This document shows, piece by piece, positions 7,353-14,364 of a stretch of 14,542 nucleotides of DNA. The stretch spans positions 1-14,542 of the forward strand of contig JACOVB010000282.1 in assembly GCA_016177555.1 (NCBI GenBank). Direction: 5' to 3'. The DNA is from Candidatus Rokuibacteriota bacterium. Its GTDB lineage: Bacteria; Methylomirabilota; Methylomirabilia; Rokubacteriales; CSP1-6. A program made the translations under genes and the position numbers. Each line of letters begins with the position of its first letter. Positions within the stretch are counted from its first letter, which is position 1. Under the pieces are notes generated by a model, which saw nothing but the letters and a program-made list of their open reading frames with translations, made no database searches and was not told where the DNA came from.

Positions 7353-7589
7353 ATGAAGACTATTGCGGTCACCATCGACGAGAGTACCCTGCAGCGCCTC
7401 GACGAGCTGGCCGCGGCCTCCCCACGTCACCGCAGCCGCTCCGTCCTGGTGCGCGCCGCGGTCAGGGACTTCGTCGAGCGGGAGCGGCAGCGTGCCATCG
7501 AGGAGCGCGAGAGCGCCATCCTCCGCAGGCACAAGCTCCGCCTCGCGCGCCAGGCGAAGGCCTTGCTCGCCCAGCAAGCGCGCACGTGA
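7353..7589 (+). CDS. Ribbon-helix-helix (CopG/ParD-like) antitoxin
   Basis: This 78-residue protein has an N-terminal ribbon-helix-helix DNA-binding domain: strand KTIAVTIDESTLQRLDEL, a turn rich in basic and Ser residues (SPRHRSRSVLV), then helix 2 (RAAVRDFVERER). Its C-terminal half is a highly charged Arg/Lys/Glu helix (ERQRAIEERESAILRRHK) typical of segments that wrap the toxin. Its TGA overlaps the GTG of the PemK/MazF-like toxin by 4 bp, so the two are translationally coupled. By analogy with such systems it should neutralise the toxin and autorepress the operon, probably at the promoter just upstream. No Shine-Dalgarno is seen. Confidence 0.88.
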   Translation: MKTIAVTIDESTLQRLDELAAASPRHRSRSVLVRAAVRDFVERERQRAIEERESAILRRHKLRLARQAKALLAQQART

Positions 7590-7924
7590 GACGCGGGGAG
7601 ATCTATCGCACTCGCGAACGGATCCCCGAGCGCGGCGGCAAGCCCGGCTTCTACGTGGTCGTCTCCCGAACGTTCATCGCCGACCACGAAGACGTGTCCA
7701 CCGTCATCTGCGCGCCCATCTACAGCGAGATCCTGGGCCTGACCACGGAGGTCGTCCTCGGGCCGGGCGATGGACTCCCGCGGACCTGTGCCGTGCGCTG
7801 CGACTTCCTCACCTTGATGTTCAAGACCAAGCTGACCCAGTTCGTGGCCGACATCTCCCCCGCGAAGCTGAACGAACTGAATCGGGCGTTGGCGGCGGCG
7901 CTCGAGCTTCCGGCGGCGCGGTGA
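7586..7924 (+). CDS. PemK/MazF-family toxin, variant active site
   Basis: This 112-residue protein has the MazF/PemK SH3-like barrel outline: opening MRRGEIYRTRERIPERGG, then KPGFYVVVSR, a central VSTVICAPIYSEI, the strand LTTEVVLGPGDGLPRTCAVRCD and a C-terminal helix (SPAKLNELNRALAAAL). MazF toxins are sequence-specific endoribonucleases. Aligned to E. coli MazF, the Arg29 position (HRPAVVL) is Lys in GGKPGF, and the Thr52 position (PCTT) is Tyr in APIYS, so the usual catalytic pair is not conserved. A nearby Arg (VVSR) might compensate, or the protein may have a different activity. It starts at GTG 7586, overlapping the antitoxin stop as GTGA. Type II toxin assignment rests on fold-level similarity and on the partner gene. 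Confidence 0.86.
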   Translation: MRRGEIYRTRERIPERGGKPGFYVVVSRTFIADHEDVSTVICAPIYSEILGLTTEVVLGPGDGLPRTCAVRCDFLTLMFKTKLTQFVADISPAKLNELNRALAAALELPAAR

Positions 7925-7992
7925 CGCCCGCGGATCGAACCAAGCTCGCAAAGGAACGAGCATCACCAGAGCCGGGAAGGCGGTAGCGCAGG

Positions 7993-9642
7993 ATGCCGGC
8001 GAGATCGGGCAGGACCAAGCGGAAGTCCAAGACGCCCAGGCCGAATGGCGGTGGCCACGCGAACCTGATCCGCCAGCTCTGGGAGGCCGCCGTCCATCTC
8101 CGCGGCTCCATCGAGCCCGCCGACTACAAGCGGTATGTCCTGCCCATCATCTTCCTGCGCTTCCTCTCCCTCCGGTACGAGCGCCGCCGCCACGAGCTGG
8201 AGCGGATGACCCGGGAGCCGCGCTCCGGGTACTACACGAAGAATGCAAAGCAGGCCGCCGCCATCCTGGAAGACCCGGACGAGTACCGGTCGGTGGGCGC
8301 CTTCATCGTGCCCAAGGCGGCCCGCTGGGAGGAAATCGTCAAGCACGCCCAGGCCGACGACATCAAGGTGCGGCTGGACCACGCCCTCGAGGCGCTCGAG
8401 AAGGCCTACCCTGACAAGCTCCGGGGCCTCCTGCCGCGGACCTACGCCGGCTCCAACCTGGAGCGCGAGGGCGTCACCGGGCTCATCAACCTCTTCGCCA
8501 AGGACGTGTTCAAGGAAGACCATGGCGGCGAGGACCTCATCGGCAGGGTTTACGAGTACTTCATCGGCGAGTTCGCCTCCTCCGAGGGCAAGCGGGGCGG
8601 CGAGTACTTCACCCCGGTGAGCATCGTCCGCACCCTGGTGGCCATGCTGGCGCCCGAGGAGGGCATCGTCCTCGATCCCTGCTGCGGCTCGGGCGGCATG
8701 TTCGTCCAGTCTGACCTCTTCACCCGGCACAGCCATCGCCTCTCCTTCGTGGGCCAGGAGTCCAAGGACTTCACCTACCGGCTCTGCCGGATGAATCTCT
8801 TCATCCACGGGCTGGACGGCAATATCCAGCTTGGCAACTCCTTCATTGACGACAGGCACGCGACGGTCAAGGCCGACTACGTGCTGGCCAATCCGCCCTT
8901 CAACGACGGCTCCAAGAGCGAGAACGGCTGGGGCGCCGACCGCCTCCCCGACACGGACCTCCGCCTCGTCGTGAGTGGGCAGCGGATGCCGCTCTCCCCA
9001 CGCAACGCCAACACCATGTGGATCCTCCACTTCCTCCATCACCTCAGGGAAGGCGGCACGGCGGGCTTCGTGATGGCGACGGGGGAGCTGAGCAACGGCG
9101 AGACCGCCCGCCTCGAGGTGCGCAAGGCCCTGGTGGAGCAGGGACACGTGGACTGCATCGTCCAGCTCACCGGCCAGCTCTTCGCCAACACCCAGATCCC
9201 CTGCGCGCTCTGGTTCCTGGCGAAGAATCGGGACGGTCAGGGTGGCTTCCGCCCCCGCCAGGGCGAGATCCTTTTCATCGACGGCCGCAGGCTCGGCTCG
9301 CTCATCCCCGGCTCCCGCAAGCAGAAACAGCTCGCGGACGAGGAGATCCAGCGCATCGCCTCCATCTACCGCGCCTACTGCGCCGAGGCCCGCCCTCCGG
9401 ACGTCCCCGGCTTCTGCCGGGTGGCCCCCCTCGACGAGGTGCGCGGCCACACCTACGCCCTCGCCCCCGGCCGCTACGTGGGCGCCGAAGACGGCTCCGA
9501 CGACGACGAGCCCCTCGAGGACAAGCTCCCGCGGCTGGTCAAGCAGCTCGAGGAGCAGTTCGCGCGGTCGGCGGAGCTGGAGCGTGCCATCCGGCGAAAC
9601 CTCCAGGCCCTCATCTGCGACGGAGTGGAGCGCCAGGCTTGA
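7993..9642 (+). CDS. hsdM: Type I restriction-modification DNA methyltransferase subunit HsdM
   Basis: This 549-residue N6-adenine methyltransferase is the modification subunit, which works as M2S with HsdS. A basic, Pro-rich leader of about 20 residues is followed by the HsdM N-terminal helical domain (LIRQLWEAAVHLRG, DYKRYVLPIIFLRFLSLRY). The SAM-binding motif I DPCCGSGGMF begins at residue 228, and the catalytic NPPF is at residues 300-303. The GFVMATGELSN and IPCALWFLAKNR strands are typical of the family. ATG 7993 follows a weak AGG. The gene is full length with no frameshift. It begins 68 bp after the toxin and is followed 58 bp later by hsdS. No hsdR is seen anywhere in the window. Confidence 0.95.
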   Translation: MPARSGRTKRKSKTPRPNGGGHANLIRQLWEAAVHLRGSIEPADYKRYVLPIIFLRFLSLRYERRRHELERMTREPRSGYYTKNAKQAAAILEDPDEYRSVGAFIVPKAARWEEIVKHAQADDIKVRLDHALEALEKAYPDKLRGLLPRTYAGSNLEREGVTGLINLFAKDVFKEDHGGEDLIGRVYEYFIGEFASSEGKRGGEYFTPVSIVRTLVAMLAPEEGIVLDPCCGSGGMFVQSDLFTRHSHRLSFVGQESKDFTYRLCRMNLFIHGLDGNIQLGNSFIDDRHATVKADYVLANPPFNDGSKSENGWGADRLPDTDLRLVVSGQRMPLSPRNANTMWILHFLHHLREGGTAGFVMATGELSNGETARLEVRKALVEQGHVDCIVQLTGQLFANTQIPCALWFLAKNRDGQGGFRPRQGEILFIDGRRLGSLIPGSRKQKQLADEEIQRIASIYRAYCAEARPPDVPGFCRVAPLDEVRGHTYALAPGRYVGAEDGSDDDEPLEDKLPRLVKQLEEQFARSAELERAIRRNLQALICDGVERQA

Positions 9643-9644
9643 GA

Positions 9645-9684
9645 TCACGATCCCGTGACCTCAGAGCGAACTTCGAGGTCGCAC
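9645..9684 (+). repeat. Two mutually exclusive small hairpins between hsdM and hsdS
   Basis: TCACG (9645-9649) pairs with CGTGA (9654-9658) around a four-base loop. Alternatively GTGACCTC (9655-9662) pairs with GAGGTC plus CAC (9675-9684, one G bulged). The two share GTGA and cannot form together. The spacer has no convincing Shine-Dalgarno apart from a weak GCGGGA before the hsdS start. Function, if any, is unknown. Confidence 0.3.
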
Positions 9685-9700
9685 ACACTGCGGCGGGACG

Positions 9701-11065
9701 GTGATGGACGTGAGCCCATCCCCGCAGTTCTGGCAGGCGACAGCCGTGGAGGCTGAGTGGCCCACCTTCCCGGTCGAGGAGCTGCAGCGTCGAGGGTGGC
9801 TGTTCGTGGAGGATGGCAATCACGGGGAGTCCCGACCCCTGCCCCACGAGTTCGGCTCGGGCTCCACCGCGTTCATCCGAGCCGCCGACATTGACTACGG
9901 TCGCGTCCTCTTCGAGACGGCGGAGTGCATCAACGACACCGCCCTGGCCAGGATCCGCAAGGGGGTGGGGCGCGGCGGCGACGTCCTCTTCTCTCACAAG
10001 GGAACCGTCGGCAAGCTGGCGTTGGTCCCGCTCGATGCCCCCCCGTTCGTCTGTTCCCCGCAGACGACGTTCTGGCGGACTCTCGACCCGACTCGACTGG
10101 ACCGTCAGTTCCTCTTCTCGTTCATGCGCTCGAAACCCTTCGCGGACCAGTGGTTCTCTCGCAAGGGCGAGACCGACATGGCCGACTACGTGAGCCTCAC
10201 CGCCCAGCGAGGGTGTTCCGTCCCGGTCCCTCCGATCAAGCAGCAGCACGCCATCGGCCGCGTCCTCGGTGCGCTCGACGACAAGATCGAGCTGAATCGC
10301 CAGATGAACCGGACGTTGGAGGCGATGGCCCAGGCGATCTTCAGGTCCTGGTTCGTGGACTGTGATCCGGTCGCCGCCAAGACCGCCGGCCGCCAGCCCT
10401 TCGGCATGGACAGCGAGATTGCGGGCCTCTTCCCTGATCGCGTCCGTGACTCCCACATGGGCCCGCTCCCGGACGGTTGGATCCCAACGACCATCGCCGG
10501 GATCGCCGGCTACGTGAATGGCCGTAACTTCACGGCTGGCGCAACGGGGCGAGGACGGATGGTCATACGGATCGCCGAGTTGAACTCGGGTCCGGGTCCG
10601 TCAACGGTCTACACGGAAGCGGATGCACCACCCGCCCACATCGCCCAACCGGGTGACCTGCTCTTCGCATGGTCCGGGTCCCTGGGGATCTATCGTTGGT
10701 GGCGTGACGATGCATTGATTAACCAACACGTCTTCAAGGTGGTGTGCGAACGATTGCCTCAATGGTTCGTCCATTGGCACTTGAGGGAGGCGCTTCCGTT
10801 CTTCCAGAGCATTGCAGCCGAGAAGGCAACAACCATGGGGCACATCAAGCGGGAACACCTGGCCCAGTGGGATCTCGCCATCCCATCACGCGGCATGCTT
10901 CAGGCCGCCGACCGCATCCTGGGTCCCCGATACAACCGCATCTTCGAGAACGAAAGAGAGTCTCTGGTGCTGGCTGATCTCGGGGTGTTGCTCCTGGCTG
11001 GACTGCTCTCCGGTGAGATCCGGGTCCGGGAGGCGGAGAAGCTGGTGGTTCAGGCGGGTGCCTGA
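9701..11065 (+). CDS. hsdS: Type I restriction-modification DNA specificity subunit HsdS
   Basis: HsdS carries two target-recognition domains (TRDs) that read the two halves of a bipartite site. Of 454 residues, TRD1 is about 20-180, ending FRPG-like as CSVPVPPIKQQHAIG. The central conserved helix follows (ALDDKIELNRQMNRTLEAM and FRSWFVDCDPV, to about residue 222). TRD2 is about 245-405, opening MGPLPDGWIPTTI. The distal conserved repeat comes last (LLAGLLSGEIRVREAEKLV). Both TRDs are complete, so a functional bipartite specificity is likely. The start is GTG 9701 or the adjacent ATG 9704; I give the longer. The central and distal repeats are those that dock on HsdM. No third specificity gene or recombinase is nearby, so phase-variable shuffling is not suggested. 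Confidence 0.94.
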   Translation: MMDVSPSPQFWQATAVEAEWPTFPVEELQRRGWLFVEDGNHGESRPLPHEFGSGSTAFIRAADIDYGRVLFETAECINDTALARIRKGVGRGGDVLFSHKGTVGKLALVPLDAPPFVCSPQTTFWRTLDPTRLDRQFLFSFMRSKPFADQWFSRKGETDMADYVSLTAQRGCSVPVPPIKQQHAIGRVLGALDDKIELNRQMNRTLEAMAQAIFRSWFVDCDPVAAKTAGRQPFGMDSEIAGLFPDRVRDSHMGPLPDGWIPTTIAGIAGYVNGRNFTAGATGRGRMVIRIAELNSGPGPSTVYTEADAPPAHIAQPGDLLFAWSGSLGIYRWWRDDALINQHVFKVVCERLPQWFVHWHLREALPFFQSIAAEKATTMGHIKREHLAQWDLAIPSRGMLQAADRILGPRYNRIFENERESLVLADLGVLLLAGLLSGEIRVREAEKLVVQAGA

Positions 11066-11131
11066 GATCAGCCGGTTCTGTCGAGGACGCCCCCAACCAG
11101 ATCGCGCATGACCGCCACGACCGATGTCGGG

Positions 11132-11160
11132 TTGCACGGGCGCGGGCGGTAGCGTATAGA
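11132..11160 (+). promoter_or_regulatory. Possible promoter for the DinB-like gene (leaderless)
   Basis: TTGCAC (11132-11137) and TATAGA (11155-11160) are 17 bp apart. The -10-like box ends seven bases before ATG 11168, the same geometry as at the toxin-antitoxin promoter, and no Shine-Dalgarno is visible. The -35 is weak (3/6). Confidence 0.4.
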
Positions 11161-11167
11161 TGGCGCC

Positions 11168-11677
11168 ATGACACCAGGCGAGCGGGCCCGACTGATAGAC
11201 CAGTACGCCGCGGGGCCCGCGCGCCTGCGCACGGCGCTCGCCACGGTCCCCGCGGAGGCGATGACATGGCGTCCGGCGCTGGGCGAGTGGTCGGCCCACG
11301 AGGTCATCCTCCACTGCGCCGACAGCGAGACGACCTCCTGCGTGCGGCTGCGCTTCCTCCTCGCCGAGCCCGAGCCCGTGCTGGTCGGGTATGATCAGGA
11401 GCGCTGGGCCGTGGCGCTCGACTACCACCGCCTTCCCGTCGAGCCCGCGCTGGCCGCGGTCGAGGCCGTGCGCGCGAACACAATGCCGCTGCTCCGCCGG
11501 CTCCCCGAGGAGGCCTGGCAGCGCGCGGGGCGCCACACCGAATCGGGCGCCTATGGCATGCTGGACTGGCTGCGGATCTACGCCGAGCACCTCGAGGGCC
11601 ATAGCCGGCAGATCGAACAGAACCTCGCGGCGTGGCGCTCGCGCGAGCTGGTGCCAGGACCCTTGCGCCAGACCTGA
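11168..11677 (+). CDS. DinB/YfiT-like four-helix metalloprotein
   Basis: This 169-residue protein belongs to the DinB-like superfamily, four-helix bundles that often bind a metal through three histidines. Members include bacillithiol/mycothiol-dependent S-transferases and many proteins of unknown role. The signature region EWSAHEVILHCADSE supplies one histidine (His49), and the late HLEGHSRQI supplies His141 and His145, so a complete His triad is plausible. The loop TWRPALGEWS before helix 2 is characteristic. No signal peptide or membrane segment is seen. It appears to have its own promoter and lies 102 bp after hsdS and 47 bp before the aminotransferase. The substrate is unknown. Confidence 0.85.
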   Translation: MTPGERARLIDQYAAGPARLRTALATVPAEAMTWRPALGEWSAHEVILHCADSETTSCVRLRFLLAEPEPVLVGYDQERWAVALDYHRLPVEPALAAVEAVRANTMPLLRRLPEEAWQRAGRHTESGAYGMLDWLRIYAEHLEGHSRQIEQNLAAWRSRELVPGPLRQT

Positions 11678-11692
11678 CGCCTAAGGTATAAG
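11663..11692 (+). promoter_or_regulatory. Possible promoter for the aminotransferase/ABC transporter operon
   Basis: TATAAG (11687-11692, 5/6 to the -10 consensus) has a poor -35 (TTGCGC, 11663-11668) 18 bp upstream, overlapping the end of the DinB-like gene. It would leave a leader of about 25 bases containing GAGG (11717-11720) before ATG 11725. Confidence 0.4.
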
Positions 11693-11724
11693 GGTCCCAC
11701 GTCTTCACCCTTCAACGAGGCCCG

Positions 11725-13056
11725 ATGCCACAACGCGCAGGCCGCAGTCCCGAAGAAGACGCGCTCATCGAGAAGGCCGCCCGGCTCCTGCCCGGCGGGG
11801 TGCTGGGCGGCTACTCCGTCCCGCGTGAACTGTCGTTCATCGTGCGGGAGGGGCGGGGCCCGCGCCTCTACGACGTCTCCGGACGGGAGTACGTCGACTA
11901 CATCCTGGGCTCGGGCCCCCTCGTGCTCGGCCACGCGCATCCCGCCGTCATGGCCGCGGTGGAGCGGCAGCTCAGCCGGGGCACGACCTACTTCCAGCTC
12001 AGCGAGCCCACGCTCGAGCTCGCCGAGGAGATCTGCCGCGCCGTGCCCTGCGCCGAGCAGGTCCGCTTCACCTCCTCGGGCAGCGAGGCCACCTTCTTCG
12101 CCCTCCGCATCGCCCGCGCCTTCATGAAGAAGGACAAGATCCTGAAGTTCGAGGGCGGCTTCCACGGCACTCACGACTACTCGCTGATGAGCGTCGGCCC
12201 ACGGTCGCCCAAGGCCTTCCCCGCCCCGACGCCCGACTCGGCCGGCATTCCCCACGCCATCCAGGACAACGTCCTCGTCGCCCCGTTCAACGATCTCGCC
12301 GAGACGGAGGCGATCCTCGCCGCCCACCACCAGGATCTGGCCGCGGTGATCATGGAGCCCTTCCAGCGGCTCATCGCGCCGCAGCGGGAGTTCCTCCGCG
12401 GCGTGCGCGAGATCACGCGCCGTCACGGCATCCCCCTCATCTTCGACGAGATCGTCACGGGCTTCCGTTTCGCCTACGGCGGGGCTCAGGAGTACTACGG
12501 CGTGGTCCCCGATCTGGTCGCTCTCGGCAAGATCGTCGGCGGCGGCTTCGCCCTGGCCGCCGTCGCCGGCCGCCGGGACATCATGCGCCACCTGGCGCCG
12601 GACCTCGACGGAACGCCCGAGTTCGTCGCCCAGGCCGGCACGCTGAACGGCAATCCCGTGGCGGCGGCGGCGGGGCTCGCCACGCTCACGGAGCTGCGGA
12701 AGCCCGGGACCTACGCGCGGCTCTTCGCCACGGGGGCCCGGGTCAAGGCCGCGCTGGAAGAGGCCGCCCGCGCGGTGGGGGTCCCCGCCCAGGTGGCCGG
12801 CGAGGCGCCGGTGTTCGAGATCTACTTCACCGACCGGCCCATCACCGACTATCGGGCGACGCTCACGGCCGACCGGCAGCGCCACGCGGTCTTCACCCGC
12901 GCGCTGCTCGAGTGGGGTATCGTCAAGGCGAGCCAGAAGTTTTACGTCTCCCTCGCCCACGGCGAGGAGGATGTCCGGCAGACCACGGCAGCATTCGCCG
13001 CGGCGCTGCACGCCGTGGCCGAACAACGACCCGCCAACAGGAGGACGCCCTCATGA
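11725..13056 (+). CDS. Class III PLP-dependent aminotransferase, glutamate-1-semialdehyde aminomutase-like
   Basis: This 443-residue fold-type I PLP enzyme resembles HemL in outline: LLPGGVLGGYSVPRELSFIV, DVSGREYVDYILGSGPLVLGH, the cofactor loop TSSGSEATFFALRIAR, FEGGFHGTHDY, the PLP-nitrogen aspartate in FDEIVTGFR (Asp241), the Schiff-base lysine in LGKIVGGG (Lys269) and AGTLNGNPVAAAAGLATL. The downstream segment differs from true HemL (FEIYFTDRPITDY), and the gene is coupled to an amino-acid ABC uptake system rather than to tetrapyrrole genes. A transaminase or aminomutase for an imported amino acid therefore seems more likely than haem synthesis; this is inference. ATG 11725 has GAGG four bases upstream. 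Its TGA overlaps the next start as ATGA. Confidence 0.88.
   Translation: MPQRAGRSPEEDALIEKAARLLPGGVLGGYSVPRELSFIVREGRGPRLYDVSGREYVDYILGSGPLVLGHAHPAVMAAVERQLSRGTTYFQLSEPTLELAEEICRAVPCAEQVRFTSSGSEATFFALRIARAFMKKDKILKFEGGFHGTHDYSLMSVGPRSPKAFPAPTPDSAGIPHAIQDNVLVAPFNDLAETEAILAAHHQDLAAVIMEPFQRLIAPQREFLRGVREITRRHGIPLIFDEIVTGFRFAYGGAQEYYGVVPDLVALGKIVGGGFALAAVAGRRDIMRHLAPDLDGTPEFVAQAGTLNGNPVAAAAGLATLTELRKPGTYARLFATGARVKAALEEAARAVGVPAQVAGEAPVFEIYFTDRPITDYRATLTADRQRHAVFTRALLEWGIVKASQKFYVSLAHGEEDVRQTTAAFAAALHAVAEQRPANRRTPS
13039..13044 (+). promoter_or_regulatory. Strong Shine-Dalgarno of the substrate-binding protein gene
   Basis: A perfect AGGAGG sits eight bases before ATG 13053, inside the end of the aminotransferase gene. 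It decides the start and predicts high expression of the binding protein despite the 4-bp gene overlap. Confidence 0.75.
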
Positions 13057-14363
13057 GCGAGCGCTGGATGGATGAACCTTGGGCCGAGTCCGAGGAGGTC
13101 TGGTATAGCGGCAAGGTCACGCGGCGAACGTTGCTCGGCCTCGGCGCCACCGCGGCGGGCGCCCTCGGCGCGACCATGCTCGTGCCGGCGCCCTGGCGGC
13201 ACGCCTTCGGCCAGGCCAAGGCCTACAGGGTCGGGACGCTCCAGCCGCTCTCGGGAGCAGCGGCGGCCGGGGGCAAGACGGCGCTGGTCGGGGTGGAGAT
13301 GGCGGTGGACCGCGCCAACAAGTCTGGCGGGATCGGCGGCCGACCTGTCGAGCTGATCGTCGCCGACCACGAGTCCAAGCCCGACGTCGGCCGGCGCAAG
13401 GCCGAGAAGCTCGCCCTCGAGGACAAGATCGACGCCCACGTGGGCGGCTACCTGTCCAACGTGTGCCTGGCCTGCATGCCGGTGTGGGAGGAGCACAAGA
13501 TCGTCAACATGATCACGGTGTGCCTCGACACCACGATCACCACGAGCAAGTGCAGCAAGTTCACCTTCCGGCCCTTCGACTACGCCCCCGCGCAGGCGGT
13601 GGCCTTCGCGCCGTACCTGGTCCGCAAGCTCGGCAAGAAGTGGCACATCGTGTATGCCGACTACGCCTGGGGGCAGTCCACTCGTGACGCCTTCGCCGCG
13701 GAGATCAAGAAGAACGGGGGCGAGATGGTCGGCAGCACGGGCATCCCCCTCGGCACGGCCGACATGACGCCCTTCCTGTCGAAGATCAGCGGCGGCTTCG
13801 ACGGGCTCTTCGGCATCTTCTTCGGCGGCCAGGGCATCTCGTTCGTGACCCAGACCTTCGACCTCGGCATGTCGAAGAAGTACAAGATCGCCGGCGACGG
13901 GGCCATGACACCCTCGGTGAGCCTCCCTGCCATCGGCGCCAAGGGCGACGGCTTCACCGGCATCGACCGCTACATCCCCGTGCTGGAGGGCCCGCTCAAC
14001 ACGCCCCATCACAAGAAGTTCTTCGACGACGCGGTGGCCCGACTCAAGGCCATCGACCCGTCGGGCCCGCTGCCGGACCGTTTCGTGCAGTCCAACTTCG
14101 AGGTCTTCAACTTCCTCAAGCTCGGGATCCAGAAGTCGGGCTTCCGCGGGCGCGAGGACGCGATGAAGCTCATCGGGGCGCTCGAGGGCATGGAGGTCAA
14201 GGAGAGCGACGACTTCCCGCAGGGCGACAAGACACTGCGCAAGGAGGACCACCAGGCCTTCCTGCGCGAGTTCATCTACGAGCTGAAGAACGTCAAGCAC
14301 CGGCTGCTGGAGATTGTGCCGAAGGAGAAGACCCTCGTCCCGCCGGCCTGCAAGTTCGCGTAG
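13053..14363 (+). CDS. Tat-exported LivK-type branched-chain amino-acid ABC transporter substrate-binding protein
   Basis: This 436-residue periplasmic binding protein is of the leucine/isoleucine/valine-binding type I fold. A long acidic n-region leads to a twin-arginine signal ([11 protein letters not shown], Arg24-Arg25), a hydrophobic Ala/Gly-rich segment and a probable cleavage after GQA (residue ~55). The mature part begins [13 protein letters not shown], then [47 protein letters not shown] and [16 protein letters not shown]. It has an unusual cluster of four cysteines (138, 141, 157, 167). ATG 13053 is set by AGGAGG. An in-frame extension back to 12912 would only re-read the aminotransferase gene. 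Ligands of this family are varied (amino acids, amides, aromatic acids), so 'branched-chain' describes the family, not the substrate. Confidence 0.93.
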   Translation: MSERWMDEPWAESEEVWYSGKVTRRTLLGLGATAAGALGATMLVPAPWRHAFGQAKAYRVGTLQPLSGAAAAGGKTALVGVEMAVDRANKSGGIGGRPVELIVADHESKPDVGRRKAEKLALEDKIDAHVGGYLSNVCLACMPVWEEHKIVNMITVCLDTTITTSKCSKFTFRPFDYAPAQAVAFAPYLVRKLGKKWHIVYADYAWGQSTRDAFAAEIKKNGGEMVGSTGIPLGTADMTPFLSKISGGFDGLFGIFFGGQGISFVTQTFDLGMSKKYKIAGDGAMTPSVSLPAIGAKGDGFTGIDRYIPVLEGPLNTPHHKKFFDDAVARLKAIDPSGPLPDRFVQSNFEVFNFLKLGIQKSGFRGREDAMKLIGALEGMEVKESDDFPQGDKTLRKEDHQAFLREFIYELKNVKHRLLEIVPKEKTLVPPACKFA

Positions 14364-14364
14364 C

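Noticed and set aside
7944..7961. GCTCG/CGAGC hairpin between the toxin and hsdM genes
   Set aside because: Only five base pairs with an eight-base loop and no T-run, so not supportable as a terminator.
7963..9648. A 561-codon open frame on the minus strand, antisense to hsdM
   Set aside because: It mirrors the hsdM codons; high GC at third positions removes stops on the opposite strand. Its translation shows no recognisable domain, whereas the + strand is clearly HsdM.
12912..13052. N-terminal extension of the binding protein
   Set aside because: It only re-reads aminotransferase codons; AGGAGG and the Tat signal fix the start at 13053.
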